The notes beneath the pieces were generated by a model. It had not been told where the DNA came from and ran no database searches. It saw only the letters and a list, made by a program, of their open reading frames with translations. A stretch of 64,000 nucleotides of DNA from an uncultured Tenacibaculum sp. (lineage in GTDB: Bacteria; Bacteroidota; Bacteroidia; Flavobacteriales; Flavobacteriaceae): assembly GCA_947504185.1 (NCBI GenBank), contig CANNGJ010000016.1, positions 1 through 64,000 on the forward strand. Reading direction: 5' to 3'. Below, one piece after another: positions 34,458-43,869 of the stretch. A program made the translations under genes and the position numbers. Positions within the stretch are counted from its first letter, which is position 1, and each line of letters opens with the position of its first letter.

Positions 34458-34973
34458 ATGAATAAATTTTTTTACTCAACATTTTTAATACTAATACTTA
34501 TAAGCACTTTGGCGTTTAGAATAAGTGAAAAAAAATCAGCTAATGTAATCCCATCAGAAACGATAACAACATTGGATGATAAACCTATTAATTCGAAATC
34601 TATTATAAAAAAAGGAAGGCCAACTTTATTAGTTTTTTGGGCAACTTGTTGCGCACCATGTAAAAAAGAGTTGTCATCCATATCTAAAATTTATAAAGAA
34701 TGGAAAAATAAAACAGGAATTGAAGTTGTAGCTATTTCTGTAGATTTACCCCAATATGTTAATGAAGTAAAGCCATTTATTGAAGCTAATAATTGGAATT
34801 TTAAAGTCTATCTAGATGTTAAACGTAATTTAATGAAAGCTATGAATGCATATAGTACACCACACACTTTTTTAATTGACAAGAAAGGTGAAATAATTTG
34901 GGAGAAACAAGGCTTTGTCAATGGAGATGAAACACTTATTTATAAAAAGATTTTAGAAGTAATAAAACACTAA
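34458..34973 (+). CDS. secreted thioredoxin-like protein (TlpA/ResA type)
   Basis: A 171-residue protein from the ATG at 34458 (a TTG upstream would overlap the previous gene). N-terminal signal or anchor (FYSTFLILILISTLAF), then a TlpA/ResA-like domain with active site CAPC (in FWATCCAPCKKEL) and the cis-Pro segment YSTPHTFLIDKKGEI. It acts in the periplasm or on the membrane as a thiol-disulfide oxidoreductase. Confidence 0.88.
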   Translation: MNKFFYSTFLILILISTLAFRISEKKSANVIPSETITTLDDKPINSKSIIKKGRPTLLVFWATCCAPCKKELSSISKIYKEWKNKTGIEVVAISVDLPQYVNEVKPFIEANNWNFKVYLDVKRNLMKAMNAYSTPHTFLIDKKGEIIWEKQGFVNGDETLIYKKILEVIKH

Positions 34974-35008
34974 AAATATTAATAAAATTAGTTGATGCTA
35001 TTTATTAA

Positions 35009-35076
35009 CTAAAAGTAAATGGAAGAAACTATCACAAGTACTTTGAAGAACTGAAAGAGTTTGAAAGAAATTTATA
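35009..35076 (+). pseudogene. possible HxlR gene remnant (3' end)
   Basis: The frame ending at the TAG at 35074 reads YFEELKEFERNL, matching the ends of the two intact HxlR proteins (LFKELEKFGSKL and VFSELERFGGKL). Upstream KVNGR resembles the SGKWK segment near their N-termini, as if the middle were deleted. Like the intact copies it is followed directly by the 26-nt motif. Confidence 0.4.
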
Positions 35077-35100
35077 GGGTGAAAATTGCCCCTTATTTTA
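35074..35100 (+). repeat. post-HxlR motif, copy 1
   Basis: Begins ATAGGGTGAAAA and ends CCCCTTATTTT. It shares this layout with 38207, 40727 and 47078. It lies 52 bases before the next gene start. Confidence 0.6.
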
Positions 35101-35151
35101 TATTAGAAATAATAAAAATAGATTTACACCTTTAAATTAAATTTTAATAGA

Positions 35152-36012
35152 ATGAATAGATTAGTTAATTCTTACACCTTATTAATATTTGTACTTGTTT
35201 CATGTAGCAGTAATGATACAGTTGTTGAAAACCCTGATCAAGAATTAAAACATTATGTAGAGAAAATTATAACAACGACAAATAATGGAGCATCTGAATT
35301 GCTTTTTGTTTATGACGATAATAATAACTTAATAAGAAATTTATCATCTCAAAATGGAGTAGATAAATACTATAGAGAGTTTACATATGAAGGAGATAAT
35401 ATCGTTAAAATAGAAAGTATAACCTTACCAAATACACCGTACTATACTATAAAGTTTATTTATGATTCTTTAAATAGAGTTGTAGAAGTAAAAAGAGATG
35501 ATCATTTTAGAAATAGTCTCTTTTATGTTACATATCAATATGATTTAAAAGATCGGGTTTCTAGAACGTGCTTATATACTAATCTAGATGATTATAACAA
35601 GAAAGAATGCAATTTATATTATCAGTTTTCTTATATAGGAAATACTAAAAACTATTTTAGTAAAACTCGTATTCAAGTTTCTATTTTTGGAGCAGAAATT
35701 TCAGAAGTTTCTGAATGGAATTTTGATGATAATAGAAGGCCGTATTTTGGAGAAGCTATAAAAAAGATTCAATTACCATATGCAACTGATGGTACAGGTA
35801 TGGATTATGAATTTATGTATAATACTAATAATCCTAAAGCTAAAGAAATGATTGTTGATTTTAATACTAATCTAAAAAAGACAAGGTTAAGTTTTGATTA
35901 TGAGTATAATGAAGAGGGGTTTCCGTCTCAAATGATAAGAAATAAATTCAATATAGTTTCTGGTGCTCTAAGCTCTACACTTATTCAAGATTTTAATTAT
36001 AAATTACAATAA
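35152..36012 (+). CDS. lipoprotein with YD/RHS-like repeats
   Basis: A 286-residue lipoprotein (TLLIFVLVSCSS). Repeats with the RHS/YD-like pattern follow: FVYDDNNNLIRNLSS, FTYEGDNIVKIES, FIYDSLNRVVEV, YQYDLKDRVSR, DYEYNEEGFPSQ. This resembles DUF4595-type beta-rich cell-surface lipoproteins of Bacteroidota. Function unknown. It follows post-HxlR motif copy 1. Confidence 0.75.
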   Translation: MNRLVNSYTLLIFVLVSCSSNDTVVENPDQELKHYVEKIITTTNNGASELLFVYDDNNNLIRNLSSQNGVDKYYREFTYEGDNIVKIESITLPNTPYYTIKFIYDSLNRVVEVKRDDHFRNSLFYVTYQYDLKDRVSRTCLYTNLDDYNKKECNLYYQFSYIGNTKNYFSKTRIQVSIFGAEISEVSEWNFDDNRRPYFGEAIKKIQLPYATDGTGMDYEFMYNTNNPKAKEMIVDFNTNLKKTRLSFDYEYNEEGFPSQMIRNKFNIVSGALSSTLIQDFNYKLQ

Positions 36013-36078
36013 AAATAAGTAGAAATGAAAGAAGAATAAAATTGAGGTTATGTAAAAGAATTAGTTTTGGTTGATTTT

Positions 36079-36124
36079 AAATCCGTTGTTTTAATTTAAT
36101 AAATTTACAACGGATTTTTATTTT
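36079..36124 (+). terminator. terminator after the lipoprotein gene
   Basis: An 11-bp stem (AAATCCGTTGT, ACAACGGATTT, 17-nt loop) ends in a T-rich run. Confidence 0.8.
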
Positions 36125-36153
36125 TTTAAGGAAGATAATAAAAACAAACTTAT

Positions 36154-36320
36154 TTAGATCATTCCTTGTTGAATAGCATATTTAACAAGCCCAACCATAT
36201 TTTTTGTATCAACTTTACGCATTAGGTTTCTGCAATTTCTTTTGTACTTTTTTCATGTGTAATTAAATAAAGAACTTCTTTTTCTCGATCGCTTAATTTT
36301 ACTTTATTTTTTTGCTTCTT
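36154..36320 (-). pseudogene. NarL/LuxR-type HTH fragment
   Basis: On the minus strand one frame reads KLSDREKEVLYLITHEKSTK then EIAE and breaks; the next frame reads NLMRKVDTKNMVGLVKYAIQ and ends QGMI with a stop. These are the two ends of a LuxR-type HTH; the recognition-helix segment between them is missing. No receiver domain is seen. A decayed response regulator C-terminus. Confidence 0.7.
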
Positions 36321-36371
36321 TATTATTAAAAATACTAACATTAATGATTTTTTTTACTTCATCTGTAAAAT

Positions 36372-36724
36372 TTTGTTAGCTATGAAGTTAAATTATATAA
36401 ACTCTCAGATAAAGGACAAATTTTAGAATCAAATATAGAGGATATAAAAACCATAGATGGAGATGCTGTTTTTTTGATAATTACCCTAAGCTATTTTTAA
36501 TAAACTATTATAAAACAAATATTGATTCTTTAGTAAGTGAGATTGGAATAAAGATTTTACAGCCTGGAACATACTTTTTAAAAGGTGTTTATTCTAATGA
36601 CAAAAATAAAAAACAGAACGTTTTTATAACATCTTTAACAGAACCAGATCTTGAACAAGTAACAATATTTACTTCTATTGTTAATACAGGTAATGAAGGT
36701 GTTTATAAGTTTATAGTAAAGTAA
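36372..36724 (+). pseudogene. frameshifted C-terminal fragment, unknown family
   Basis: A frame reading SYEVKLYKLSDKGQILESN to GDAVFF shifts by one base near 36475 and continues DNYPKLFLINYYKTN through to EGVYKFIVK at 36724. No start codon or signal peptide. It looks like the C-terminal part of an exported protein. The stretch between the upstream terminator and 36792 thus holds only decayed coding sequence. Confidence 0.55.
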
Positions 36725-36791
36725 TTTTTTTTATGAGTATGTAAATTATTTAGATTTTTTATTACTAATTGATAAAACAAATAGTATAACA

Positions 36792-37898
36792 ATGAAAAAA
36801 AATAATTTTTGCTTTAAAGCTTTATTTTTAGGAACACTTTTAATTCACAGTTTTATATATGGACAAACCAAAAAAGTATCTGATTTAGAAAGTTTAACTA
36901 ATAATCAGTGCAAACTAATACTAGAAAAAACTAGAAATTTTCCTAAAGACACACAATTATCAATAGCTTTAATTGAAGATGGAATTGTAAATTTTTATGG
37001 ATTAAAGAGAGTTAATGATTCCATTGAAACAATTAACAATTATAAGAGTATTTTTGAAATAGGCTCTATTACTAAAGTATTTACATCTACTTTATTGGCG
37101 AATTTAGTAATAAATAATAAACTAAAACTTGAAAATAATATTAACCAATATTTAAAATTATCAATAAAAGACAATCAAAAATTTACCTTTAAAGAATTAG
37201 CAAATCATACCTCAGGTCTTCCTGCACTACCAACAAACCTAAATTTAATGTTGGTAAACCCCAATAATCCATATAAAGAATATAAAGAGGAGAATTTAAA
37301 AGATTATTTAACAAACGAAATTAAAATTTCTACTACTAATACAGATTATGCCTACTCAAATTTAGGAGCTGGTATTCTAGGTTTTACGCTTTCTCAAATT
37401 ACAAACTCAAGCTACCAAGATTTATTAGAAGAAAAAATATTTTCTAAATATAACATGACTTCTTCTACAACTAACAGAAATGATATCAAAGATAATCTTG
37501 TAAAAGGTTTAGATTATAAAGGAGATGTAGTTTCTAATTGGGATTTAGGAGTTTTATCTGGAGCTGGTGCTATTTTATCTACAGTAGAAGATTTATCAAA
37601 ATTTGCTATAGCACAATTTGATAATACAAATAAGGAATTAGCATTAACAAGAGTCAAGACTTCTTCTGTAGATAAAACTACAGATATAGCTTTAGGTTGG
37701 CATATTATTAAAAATGAATCAAATAATAATTGGATTTGGCATAATGGAGGTACTGGAGGTTATACGTCTTCAATAACAATAGATATAGTTAATAAAAGTG
37801 GAGTTATTGTTTTATCTAATGTTTCAGCATTTAACCCAAATAGAAAAAATATTGATCAACTTTGTTTCAGTCTTTTAAAAACTTTTGCTAAAGAATAA
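36792..37898 (+). CDS. secreted beta-lactamase-like serine hydrolase
   Basis: A 368-residue class C beta-lactamase/PBP4*-like hydrolase with a signal peptide (FLGTLLIHSFIYGQ). Active-site motifs: SITK (S92, K95) in FEIGSITKVFTST, YSN in YAYSNLGAGILG and HNGGTGG near the C-terminus. Members are peptidases, esterases or lactamases; the substrate cannot be told. It is 12 bases before an HxlR gene, likely one operon. Confidence 0.88.
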   Translation: MKKNNFCFKALFLGTLLIHSFIYGQTKKVSDLESLTNNQCKLILEKTRNFPKDTQLSIALIEDGIVNFYGLKRVNDSIETINNYKSIFEIGSITKVFTSTLLANLVINNKLKLENNINQYLKLSIKDNQKFTFKELANHTSGLPALPTNLNLMLVNPNNPYKEYKEENLKDYLTNEIKISTTNTDYAYSNLGAGILGFTLSQITNSSYQDLLEEKIFSKYNMTSSTTNRNDIKDNLVKGLDYKGDVVSNWDLGVLSGAGAILSTVEDLSKFAIAQFDNTNKELALTRVKTSSVDKTTDIALGWHIIKNESNNNWIWHNGGTGGYTSSITIDIVNKSGVIVLSNVSAFNPNRKNIDQLCFSLLKTFAKE

Positions 37899-37910
37899 TC
37901 TTTTAGAATA

Positions 37911-38207
37911 ATGAGTAGTAAATCTTCAACAGATAAAGCTTTAAAGGTCATTTCAGGTAAATGGAAATCTATTATATTAAAAAATCTAATAGAAGATAAT
38001 TTAAGATTAAGAGATTTGTTAAAAATAATGCCGGCTGCATCTAAGAGAACGCTTACTCAACAGCTAGGAGAATTAATTGAAGATGGAGTAATTAAGAAAA
38101 AAGACTTTGAAGTTTATCCAAGAAAAGTTGAATATTCAATTACTAATTTAGGAAGAAATTTACTACCACTATTTAAAGAACTTGAAAAGTTTGGAAGTAA
38201 ACTTTAA
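37911..38207 (+). CDS. HxlR-family regulator
   Basis: A 98-residue winged-helix HxlR protein: ALKVISGKWKSIILKNLIED, PAASKRTLTQQLGELIEDGV, YSITNLGRNLLPLFKELEKF. It lacks the usual HxlR N-terminal Cys, so redox sensing by that residue is unlikely. About 60% identical by eye to the protein at 46761, both being followed immediately by the same motif, and a decayed third copy lies near 35009. Confidence 0.88.
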   Translation: MSSKSSTDKALKVISGKWKSIILKNLIEDNLRLRDLLKIMPAASKRTLTQQLGELIEDGVIKKKDFEVYPRKVEYSITNLGRNLLPLFKELEKFGSKL

Positions 38208-38232
38208 TAGAGTAAAATTCACCCCTTATTTT
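38207..38232 (+). repeat. post-HxlR motif, copy 2
   Basis: ATAGAGTAAAATTC then ACCCCTTATTTT, beginning at the last base of the HxlR stop codon. Confidence 0.65.
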
Positions 38233-38260
38233 GAATATCAATAGTATGCTGTATATTCGC

Positions 38261-38300
38261 TTCAACTAAAAAAATAGTTGTAACTATTTTTTTAGTTGAA
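38261..38300. repeat. perfect 19-bp hairpin in the leader of the S41 gene
   Basis: Arms 38261-38279 and 38282-38300 (TTCAACTAAAAAAATAGTT and its complement) around a 2-nt loop. It lies between motif copy 2 and the start at 38327, and covers an alternative ATG at 38300. It may be a terminator/attenuator or a palindromic operator. Confidence 0.7.
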
Positions 38301-38326
38301 TGTTTCTAATTTTATATTTAAACTTT

Positions 38327-40624
38327 ATGAGAAAAACCATATTTCTAATCGCATATTTACTAGTTAGTCAACTTATACAAGCACAAACCCAAAAGTATTT
38401 TAAGCACTTAATTTTTAGAGAAACACCTTATTCTCAAACAGAAGGAAGAATCCCATTAACCGAAAAGGAAGCTAAAAATGTAAATCATTTTGAATTAAGT
38501 TACAATGCCTCTAACAAATTAATATCGGTTGAGTATAAATACCAACAAAACTTAATCACATTAAATAGAAGCGGAATTTTAGATGGTAAAAAAGCTTTAG
38601 CTCCCAGAACTCAAATTAAATACGAAGACGATAAAGAAATTAGAACTTTTTTTGATGTTAACGGTAAGCAAACCATTAATGGAATGGGAGTGTTTAAAGA
38701 AGTCTATTCTTATAATAAAAAAGGAAAAAGAATTGGTTTAAAATTTTTCGATAAGAATGATCGGCCAATAAATAATAGTTGGAAGGTTTTTGAATATAAA
38801 TGGAAACACATTGACAACAATTCTGTATTAGAAAAAAGGAAGAATGTAAGTGGCACAAATGTCCCAATGCGACCTTATTACAAATTTTATAATGTACTTT
38901 ATAAATTCAATGATAAAGGCATTTTAATATCAATGAATAACGTTGATAAAAAAATGAGATTAATAAATGATGAAACAGGAATAGCAATTGATAAGGCTTC
39001 ATACGACAAGGATAATAACCTTATAAGTTTTAATTTTTTTAATGCTGAAAATAAACCAGTTATAGGGTCTTTTTTAGAAACAGCAGGGGGTTTTGCAACT
39101 TACAATGACAATGGAGATTGTTTAAAATATGCAACGACAGGTTTAGATGGGAATTATAAAATTGATAAAAGAAGTAATAATGCTTACTCAAGTTATAAGT
39201 TTGATAGCATAGGTAATTTAATTGACCGCAGTAATTACGGTTTAAATAATAAAAAACTTAAAAGAAAAGGAGTAACAAATGTAGAATACGTTTATGATAA
39301 GGATAATCCAATAGAGCTTCAAATAACTATATATCATCATACTGTGCCGAAAACTACTGCAATTGATTCTGTTTTATTTAAATCTAATAGAAAGATTGCA
39401 AAAGAAAAATTAATTGAAGATTTTGATCAATTATTAGAAACATTAAAAGGGCATCCAGAACAATTCGAATTTATTGATAATGTAGCATATAATAGACTTA
39501 CAAATGCGCAACGTAATAAATTAATAGATTCTATGACTGTTAAGGAGTTTTATCAAATAGCATCTCCAATTGTTACCAGTTTGGGTTGTTTACATACTAG
39601 AATTGTTGATGTACGATTTTTTAGAACCCCACCTAAATATTGGTTGCCTTTAATTGTTCGGTTTGAAGATGGTAAACTATATGCTATTAATAACTGTGTA
39701 GAAAATGTTGAAATGACAGCTGGATCAGAAATTTTAGAGATTAATGGTGTTTCATCTCGTGATATATATAAAACATTAAAATCGACCATTTCAGCAGACG
39801 CACATAACCAAAGTTTTTACAAAGGCGATTTAAATGTCAATTTCTTATACTACTATCATGCCTATTATGGTTTTGGCAACTCCTATAAAATAAAATTCAA
39901 GCCTTATAATTCTAAAAAAGAGATTACAACCACTTTTTTAATAGATCAGCCCGTCCCTAATTATAAAACAGAAATCGTTAATAAACCAAGGTTAAGTTTA
40001 GATATTAAAGCAGAAAATAATACGGCAATTATAAAAATTAAGAATTTTAATTATTTTCCAAGGGGGCGTCAAAATATTGACTTTTTTAAAGAAAATATTG
40101 ATACTTATATGGCAAGAATTAAGAAGGAAAATATAAGTAAAGTAGTTTTCGATTTAAGAGGAAATAGAGGCGGAAACCCAGAATGCACAAAACATATTTT
40201 ATCTTATATCACCAATAAAGATATCAACTTTTATAAAGACAATGACCTAAATAAAAGAAGAAACAGACCAACTATTGTAAAGCCTCAAACTGTTAATAAT
40301 ATTAGTACTTCGAACACTTATGTGCTTACAGATGGTCGCTGCGCATCAGCTACGGCACAAATGTTAGCTATAGTAAAGTACAACCAATTAGCAACTATCG
40401 TTGGAGAAGAAACTGGAGGAACGTATAGTACACATCCAGGCAGAAGAGCGGCGGCATTAAAAAATACAAAGTTAGCATTACAGTTAGGTACAGAGAGAGA
40501 GTCTGTCAATGTTTCAAAATTACCATTTAACAAAGGCATTATTCCTGATAAAAAGATATTACTTAATGTAGAAGACATACTTTTAGGTCAAGATACACTA
40601 TTAAACTATATTTTCAATCAATAA
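38327..40624 (+). CDS. secreted S41-family (tail-specific-type) serine peptidase
   Basis: A 765-residue protein from the ATG at 38327, giving a signal peptide (MRKTIFLIAYLLVSQLIQAQ). The first 300 residues carry repeated YxY/FD segments resembling YD repeats (YEDDKEIRTFFDVNGKQTI and YSYNKKGKRIGLKFFDKND). The C-terminal half is an S41 peptidase domain: VVFDLRGNRGGNPE, TDGRCASATAQMLA with the likely nucleophile Ser in CASAT, and IVGEETGGTYSTHPG. Such proteins cut or process exported proteins. It follows the HxlR gene and motif copy 2. Confidence 0.82.
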   Translation: MRKTIFLIAYLLVSQLIQAQTQKYFKHLIFRETPYSQTEGRIPLTEKEAKNVNHFELSYNASNKLISVEYKYQQNLITLNRSGILDGKKALAPRTQIKYEDDKEIRTFFDVNGKQTINGMGVFKEVYSYNKKGKRIGLKFFDKNDRPINNSWKVFEYKWKHIDNNSVLEKRKNVSGTNVPMRPYYKFYNVLYKFNDKGILISMNNVDKKMRLINDETGIAIDKASYDKDNNLISFNFFNAENKPVIGSFLETAGGFATYNDNGDCLKYATTGLDGNYKIDKRSNNAYSSYKFDSIGNLIDRSNYGLNNKKLKRKGVTNVEYVYDKDNPIELQITIYHHTVPKTTAIDSVLFKSNRKIAKEKLIEDFDQLLETLKGHPEQFEFIDNVAYNRLTNAQRNKLIDSMTVKEFYQIASPIVTSLGCLHTRIVDVRFFRTPPKYWLPLIVRFEDGKLYAINNCVENVEMTAGSEILEINGVSSRDIYKTLKSTISADAHNQSFYKGDLNVNFLYYYHAYYGFGNSYKIKFKPYNSKKEITTTFLIDQPVPNYKTEIVNKPRLSLDIKAENNTAIIKIKNFNYFPRGRQNIDFFKENIDTYMARIKKENISKVVFDLRGNRGGNPECTKHILSYITNKDINFYKDNDLNKRRNRPTIVKPQTVNNISTSNTYVLTDGRCASATAQMLAIVKYNQLATIVGEETGGTYSTHPGRRAAALKNTKLALQLGTERESVNVSKLPFNKGIIPDKKILLNVEDILLGQDTLLNYIFNQ

Positions 40625-40726
40625 GATAGGTGAAGAAAATAGTAAGAGATAAAAAATATTCAACCTAGTATAATTAAATCAAGTAAGTATTTTATTTGCT
40701 AAAATTTAATAGGAATGGAATTAATG

Positions 40727-40752
40727 ATAGAGTAATTTTCGCCCCTTATTTT
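40727..40752 (+). repeat. post-HxlR motif, copy 3
   Basis: ATAGAGTAATTTTC then GCCCCTTATTTT. No intact HxlR gene precedes it. It lies about 100 bases before the sorting-tail fragment. Confidence 0.55.
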
Positions 40753-40855
40753 ATATCTGCGCTGTATGTATTAGATTTATTATTATAATATTTAATGAGA
40801 ATCAGGAACGTGTAAATGACGGTTAATTTAAATAAAATGGAATTTTATTACATTT

Positions 40856-41191
40856 TTGATTTTAGGAGTACTAGCTGACCTTAACAACGATCGATTGATT
40901 GATGTTATTTGGGCACACGAATTATCAATTAATTTAAACAATAAAACTTTAAGCATAGATGATGAAATTTATAATAGAGAATTAAAAGTTTTCCCAAATC
41001 CAATTTCAAATGTCATAAATATAGAGACAAAGTTTAAGGGTGATTTATTTATTCATAGTGGCATAGGACAGCTCGTTTATAAAAAATTAAATATTCCAAT
41101 TGGAACTAATAAGTTTAAACTAAATCTTCCTTCTCAAGTATATTTATTGTCCTTTAAAACTAAAACAGGTATTATTAATAAAAAGATATAA
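40856..41191 (+). pseudogene. orphan C-terminal piece with FG-GAP and T9SS sorting tail
   Basis: A 111-residue reading frame starting inside an FG-GAP-like segment (ADLNNDRLIDVIWAHE) and ending in a type IX secretion sorting domain (VFPNPISNVINIETK through FKTKTGIINKKI). There is no signal peptide and no start with a leader, so it is the 3' remnant of a larger secreted protein rather than a working gene. Confidence 0.7.
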
Positions 41192-41251
41192 TTAAGAATA
41201 TTAGAAATTAGTTACCTAAATTAATATGTAGTTATTTATAATTAGAGATAT

Positions 41252-42097
41252 ATGATTTATGAACAAAAAGTACTAACATATAAAGGAGAAATCGTTTTTG
41301 AAAAAATTGTGATGTCTCGTTTCAAAAGAATACCTAAACTATATCAAAAGAATGAAGCTTGTTTTATGTTTATAAACCAAGGAGAGTTTTCTGTAAGGTC
41401 TGCTAAAAACTTTCTCTCTTTTAAAAAAGGCAAAGCATTATTGGCAAAATGTTTTAATTATTTTTTTGAAACAAATAGGAATCAACGAGAAAACAGCAAG
41501 TATTTTGAGGTATTAGGAGTATTAATTCACCCTTTTATTGTCGAAGAAATTTTTAAGTTTAACCTTTCAGATTCAAATTTTAAAATTGATTTTAATGTAA
41601 AACAAGTAAATGTAGATCCGTTACTTTTAAATTTTAAAGAAAACATTAATTTTCTATTAGACAACCCTTCTTTAGCAGATGATGAATTAATAAAAACCAA
41701 GCTAAAAGAATTTATATTACTCATTTCTAAAACGGTAAATGCACCATCAGAACTTGATTTTCTTGCAGCTATGTTTAGTCCAATAGAGTACAATTTCAAA
41801 AAAACTATTAAAAATAATTTGTATTCAAATCTGTCAATAAATGAGCTGGCAAAACTTTGTAATATGAGTATTTCGTCTTTTAAAAGAAAATTTAAAGAGA
41901 CTTATCAAGAAAGTCCCAGAAAGTTTATTTCAAAAAAGAAACTTGAAAAAGCAAGTTATATGCTTTTGTATAAAGAAAATAGAATAATTGATATTTCGTA
42001 TGATTGTGGTTTTGAGTCCATCACTACATTCAATAGATTATTCAAAAAACAATTTAATACATCTCCAACAAGCTATAGGATGAACCAAATTGATTAG
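41252..42097 (+). CDS. AraC-family transcription regulator
   Basis: A 281-residue protein with an N-terminal cupin-like part (FINQGEFSVRSAKNFLSFKK) and a C-terminal AraC HTH pair (LSINELAKLCNMSISSFKRK and IDISYDCGFESITTFNRLFK then TSPTSYRM), the ExsA-like layout. It lies upstream of a three-gene run (SDR, lipoprotein, hydrolase) on the same strand and may control it. Confidence 0.85.
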   Translation: MIYEQKVLTYKGEIVFEKIVMSRFKRIPKLYQKNEACFMFINQGEFSVRSAKNFLSFKKGKALLAKCFNYFFETNRNQRENSKYFEVLGVLIHPFIVEEIFKFNLSDSNFKIDFNVKQVNVDPLLLNFKENINFLLDNPSLADDELIKTKLKEFILLISKTVNAPSELDFLAAMFSPIEYNFKKTIKNNLYSNLSINELAKLCNMSISSFKRKFKETYQESPRKFISKKKLEKASYMLLYKENRIIDISYDCGFESITTFNRLFKKQFNTSPTSYRMNQID

Positions 42098-42172
42098 TTA
42101 TTGACCTGAATTAGCAATTTTTTTTTAAGAAGTTTCACCAATTTTGTGATTATAAATTTACAAATACTATAC

Positions 42173-42967
42173 ATGAAAAATCTTAAAGAAAGATTTGGTT
42201 CTTGGGGTATTGTTACTGGAGCTTCCTCTGGAATTGGAAAAGGTTTTGCAGAACAATTAGCAAAAAAAGGTTTTAATTTAATACTCATTGCACGAAGAGA
42301 AAATTTGCTTAATGAATTAGCAAAGACTCTAACAAAAAACCATAATATTGAGGTAAGGTGTCTAGTTTTAGACCTTTCTAGTAATGACTTCATAAATATT
42401 TTAAATGAAAATGTAAATAATTTAGATGTAGGTTTGTTGATTTCTAATGCGGGAGCTGGATTGATGGGGGCTTTTAATACCATTAGCTCAAATGAGCTTG
42501 AAAAAATGATACGATTAAATGTTTTGGCTCAAATGAAACTCTCGCATTGGTTTACTTCTTTACTATTAAAGAAAAACAAAAAGGGTGGTTTGCTTTTAAC
42601 TTCCTCTACATCTTGTTATCAAGGAGTTCCATATTTCGCAAATTATTCAGCATCTAAAGCTTATGTTTTAAATTTAGGTGAAGCGTTAAATTACGAATTA
42701 AAAAGCAAAGGTATTCATGTAACTGCCCTCGTTCCAGGTCCAACAGATACCTCAGCAATTGATGATATGCGTGACCATATGCCTATGAAGCCGCAGCCTG
42801 TTAATCTTTTAGTAGAAGAAGGGCTTAAGGCTTTATTAAAAAATAAACCTTCATATATAGGTGGTTCTATAAATAGAGTAATGGTAACAATAATGAAAAC
42901 ATTTGCTTCTCGAAAAAAGGCAACTGCTTTTTGGGGAAAAATGACAGCAAAAATGATAACCAGTTAG
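42173..42967 (+). CDS. short-chain dehydrogenase/reductase
   Basis: A 264-residue classical SDR from the ATG at 42173 (an upstream in-frame start adds nine residues). NAD(P) motif TGASSGIGKGFAEQ, NAG in ISNAGAGLMG, and catalytic Ser and YxxxK in TSSTSCYQGVPYFANYSASK. The substrate is not evident; the closest group is the DltE/YqjQ-type uncharacterised oxidoreductases. It is followed 11 bases later by a lipoprotein gene. Confidence 0.87.
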   Translation: MKNLKERFGSWGIVTGASSGIGKGFAEQLAKKGFNLILIARRENLLNELAKTLTKNHNIEVRCLVLDLSSNDFINILNENVNNLDVGLLISNAGAGLMGAFNTISSNELEKMIRLNVLAQMKLSHWFTSLLLKKNKKGGLLLTSSTSCYQGVPYFANYSASKAYVLNLGEALNYELKSKGIHVTALVPGPTDTSAIDDMRDHMPMKPQPVNLLVEEGLKALLKNKPSYIGGSINRVMVTIMKTFASRKKATAFWGKMTAKMITS

Positions 42968-42978
42968 ATAACAATACA

Positions 42979-43866
42979 ATGAGAATAAATCTATTTATAA
43001 CTGTTAGTATAATGTTCTTTTTAGCATCCTGTAAAATAGCAGATATACGAACCCCTGAAATTAAAAATAATGTTGAAGATGTAAATTCGGAAAATCGCGC
43101 AAAAGCATTACTTAAAGATGCTATAACTAAACAAGGGTTAAATAAAGTATCTCAATATAAAACCTATGAGGTTGTTGGATCAGATCATTGGAAAGGTCTA
43201 CTAGGTAAAATAGCTAATATATGGAACTGGAAAAAAGAAAAAGTAGCAATGAGATTTGCTTTAGGAGATTTTGATGGGCAAATAGAAGTACTTGAAGGTA
43301 AAAAGAAAGGGCATATTTTTGGTATTCAATCTTGGGATTATTATGAAATAAAAGATGGGGTGTATAATACAGATGTAAAGGATGATAAGCGCATTATATT
43401 TGGGTTAGGAGCTTACCATTACTATTTCGAATTGGCAAACCGTTTAAATAACGCCACCTTTTTTAGATATATAGGTGAAGATGAGCTTGCTAATAAACCC
43501 ATGGAAAAAGTATTTGTAAGCTGGGGAAATGAAAGAACAAAAGCGTATGATCAATATATTTTATGGATTGGTAAAGAAAGCGGTAAAATTGAAGCAGCCA
43601 CACATACTGTTAGAGACACTTATTTACCTATGTCTGGATTTCTTTATAGTTCAATTAGGTTTGAAGATTTTAGAGTCATCAATGGAATATCAATACCTTT
43701 TAAACAGACTGTTCAATTAAAAAAAACTAAAAATCAAACTAAAAGATATATTCATCAATTTACTATTGAAACATTTAAATGGGATGCTTTCTCTTTAGAC
43801 AAGATACGCCCAAATAAGAATCTTCAAATTATTGGAGATGAAAAAATGGCACTTAAGCAAAAATAA
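42979..43866 (+). CDS. lipoprotein of unknown function
   Basis: A 295-residue lipoprotein (ITVSIMFFLASCK) from the ATG at 42979. It is rich in Lys, Trp and Tyr strands (KGLLGKIANIWNWKKEKVAM, RFALGDFDGQI). It may be a beta-barrel or LolA-like fold but no family is certain. The gene ends 3 bases before the dehalogenase-like gene, so SDR, lipoprotein and hydrolase form one operon. Confidence 0.7.
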   Translation: MRINLFITVSIMFFLASCKIADIRTPEIKNNVEDVNSENRAKALLKDAITKQGLNKVSQYKTYEVVGSDHWKGLLGKIANIWNWKKEKVAMRFALGDFDGQIEVLEGKKKGHIFGIQSWDYYEIKDGVYNTDVKDDKRIIFGLGAYHYYFELANRLNNATFFRYIGEDELANKPMEKVFVSWGNERTKAYDQYILWIGKESGKIEAATHTVRDTYLPMSGFLYSSIRFEDFRVINGISIPFKQTVQLKKTKNQTKRYIHQFTIETFKWDAFSLDKIRPNKNLQIIGDEKMALKQK

Positions 43867-43869
43867 CAA

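Noticed and set aside
40620..40726. A further HxlR remnant before motif copy 3
   Set aside because: Only a few bases next to the motif resemble the HxlR gene end; not enough to claim.
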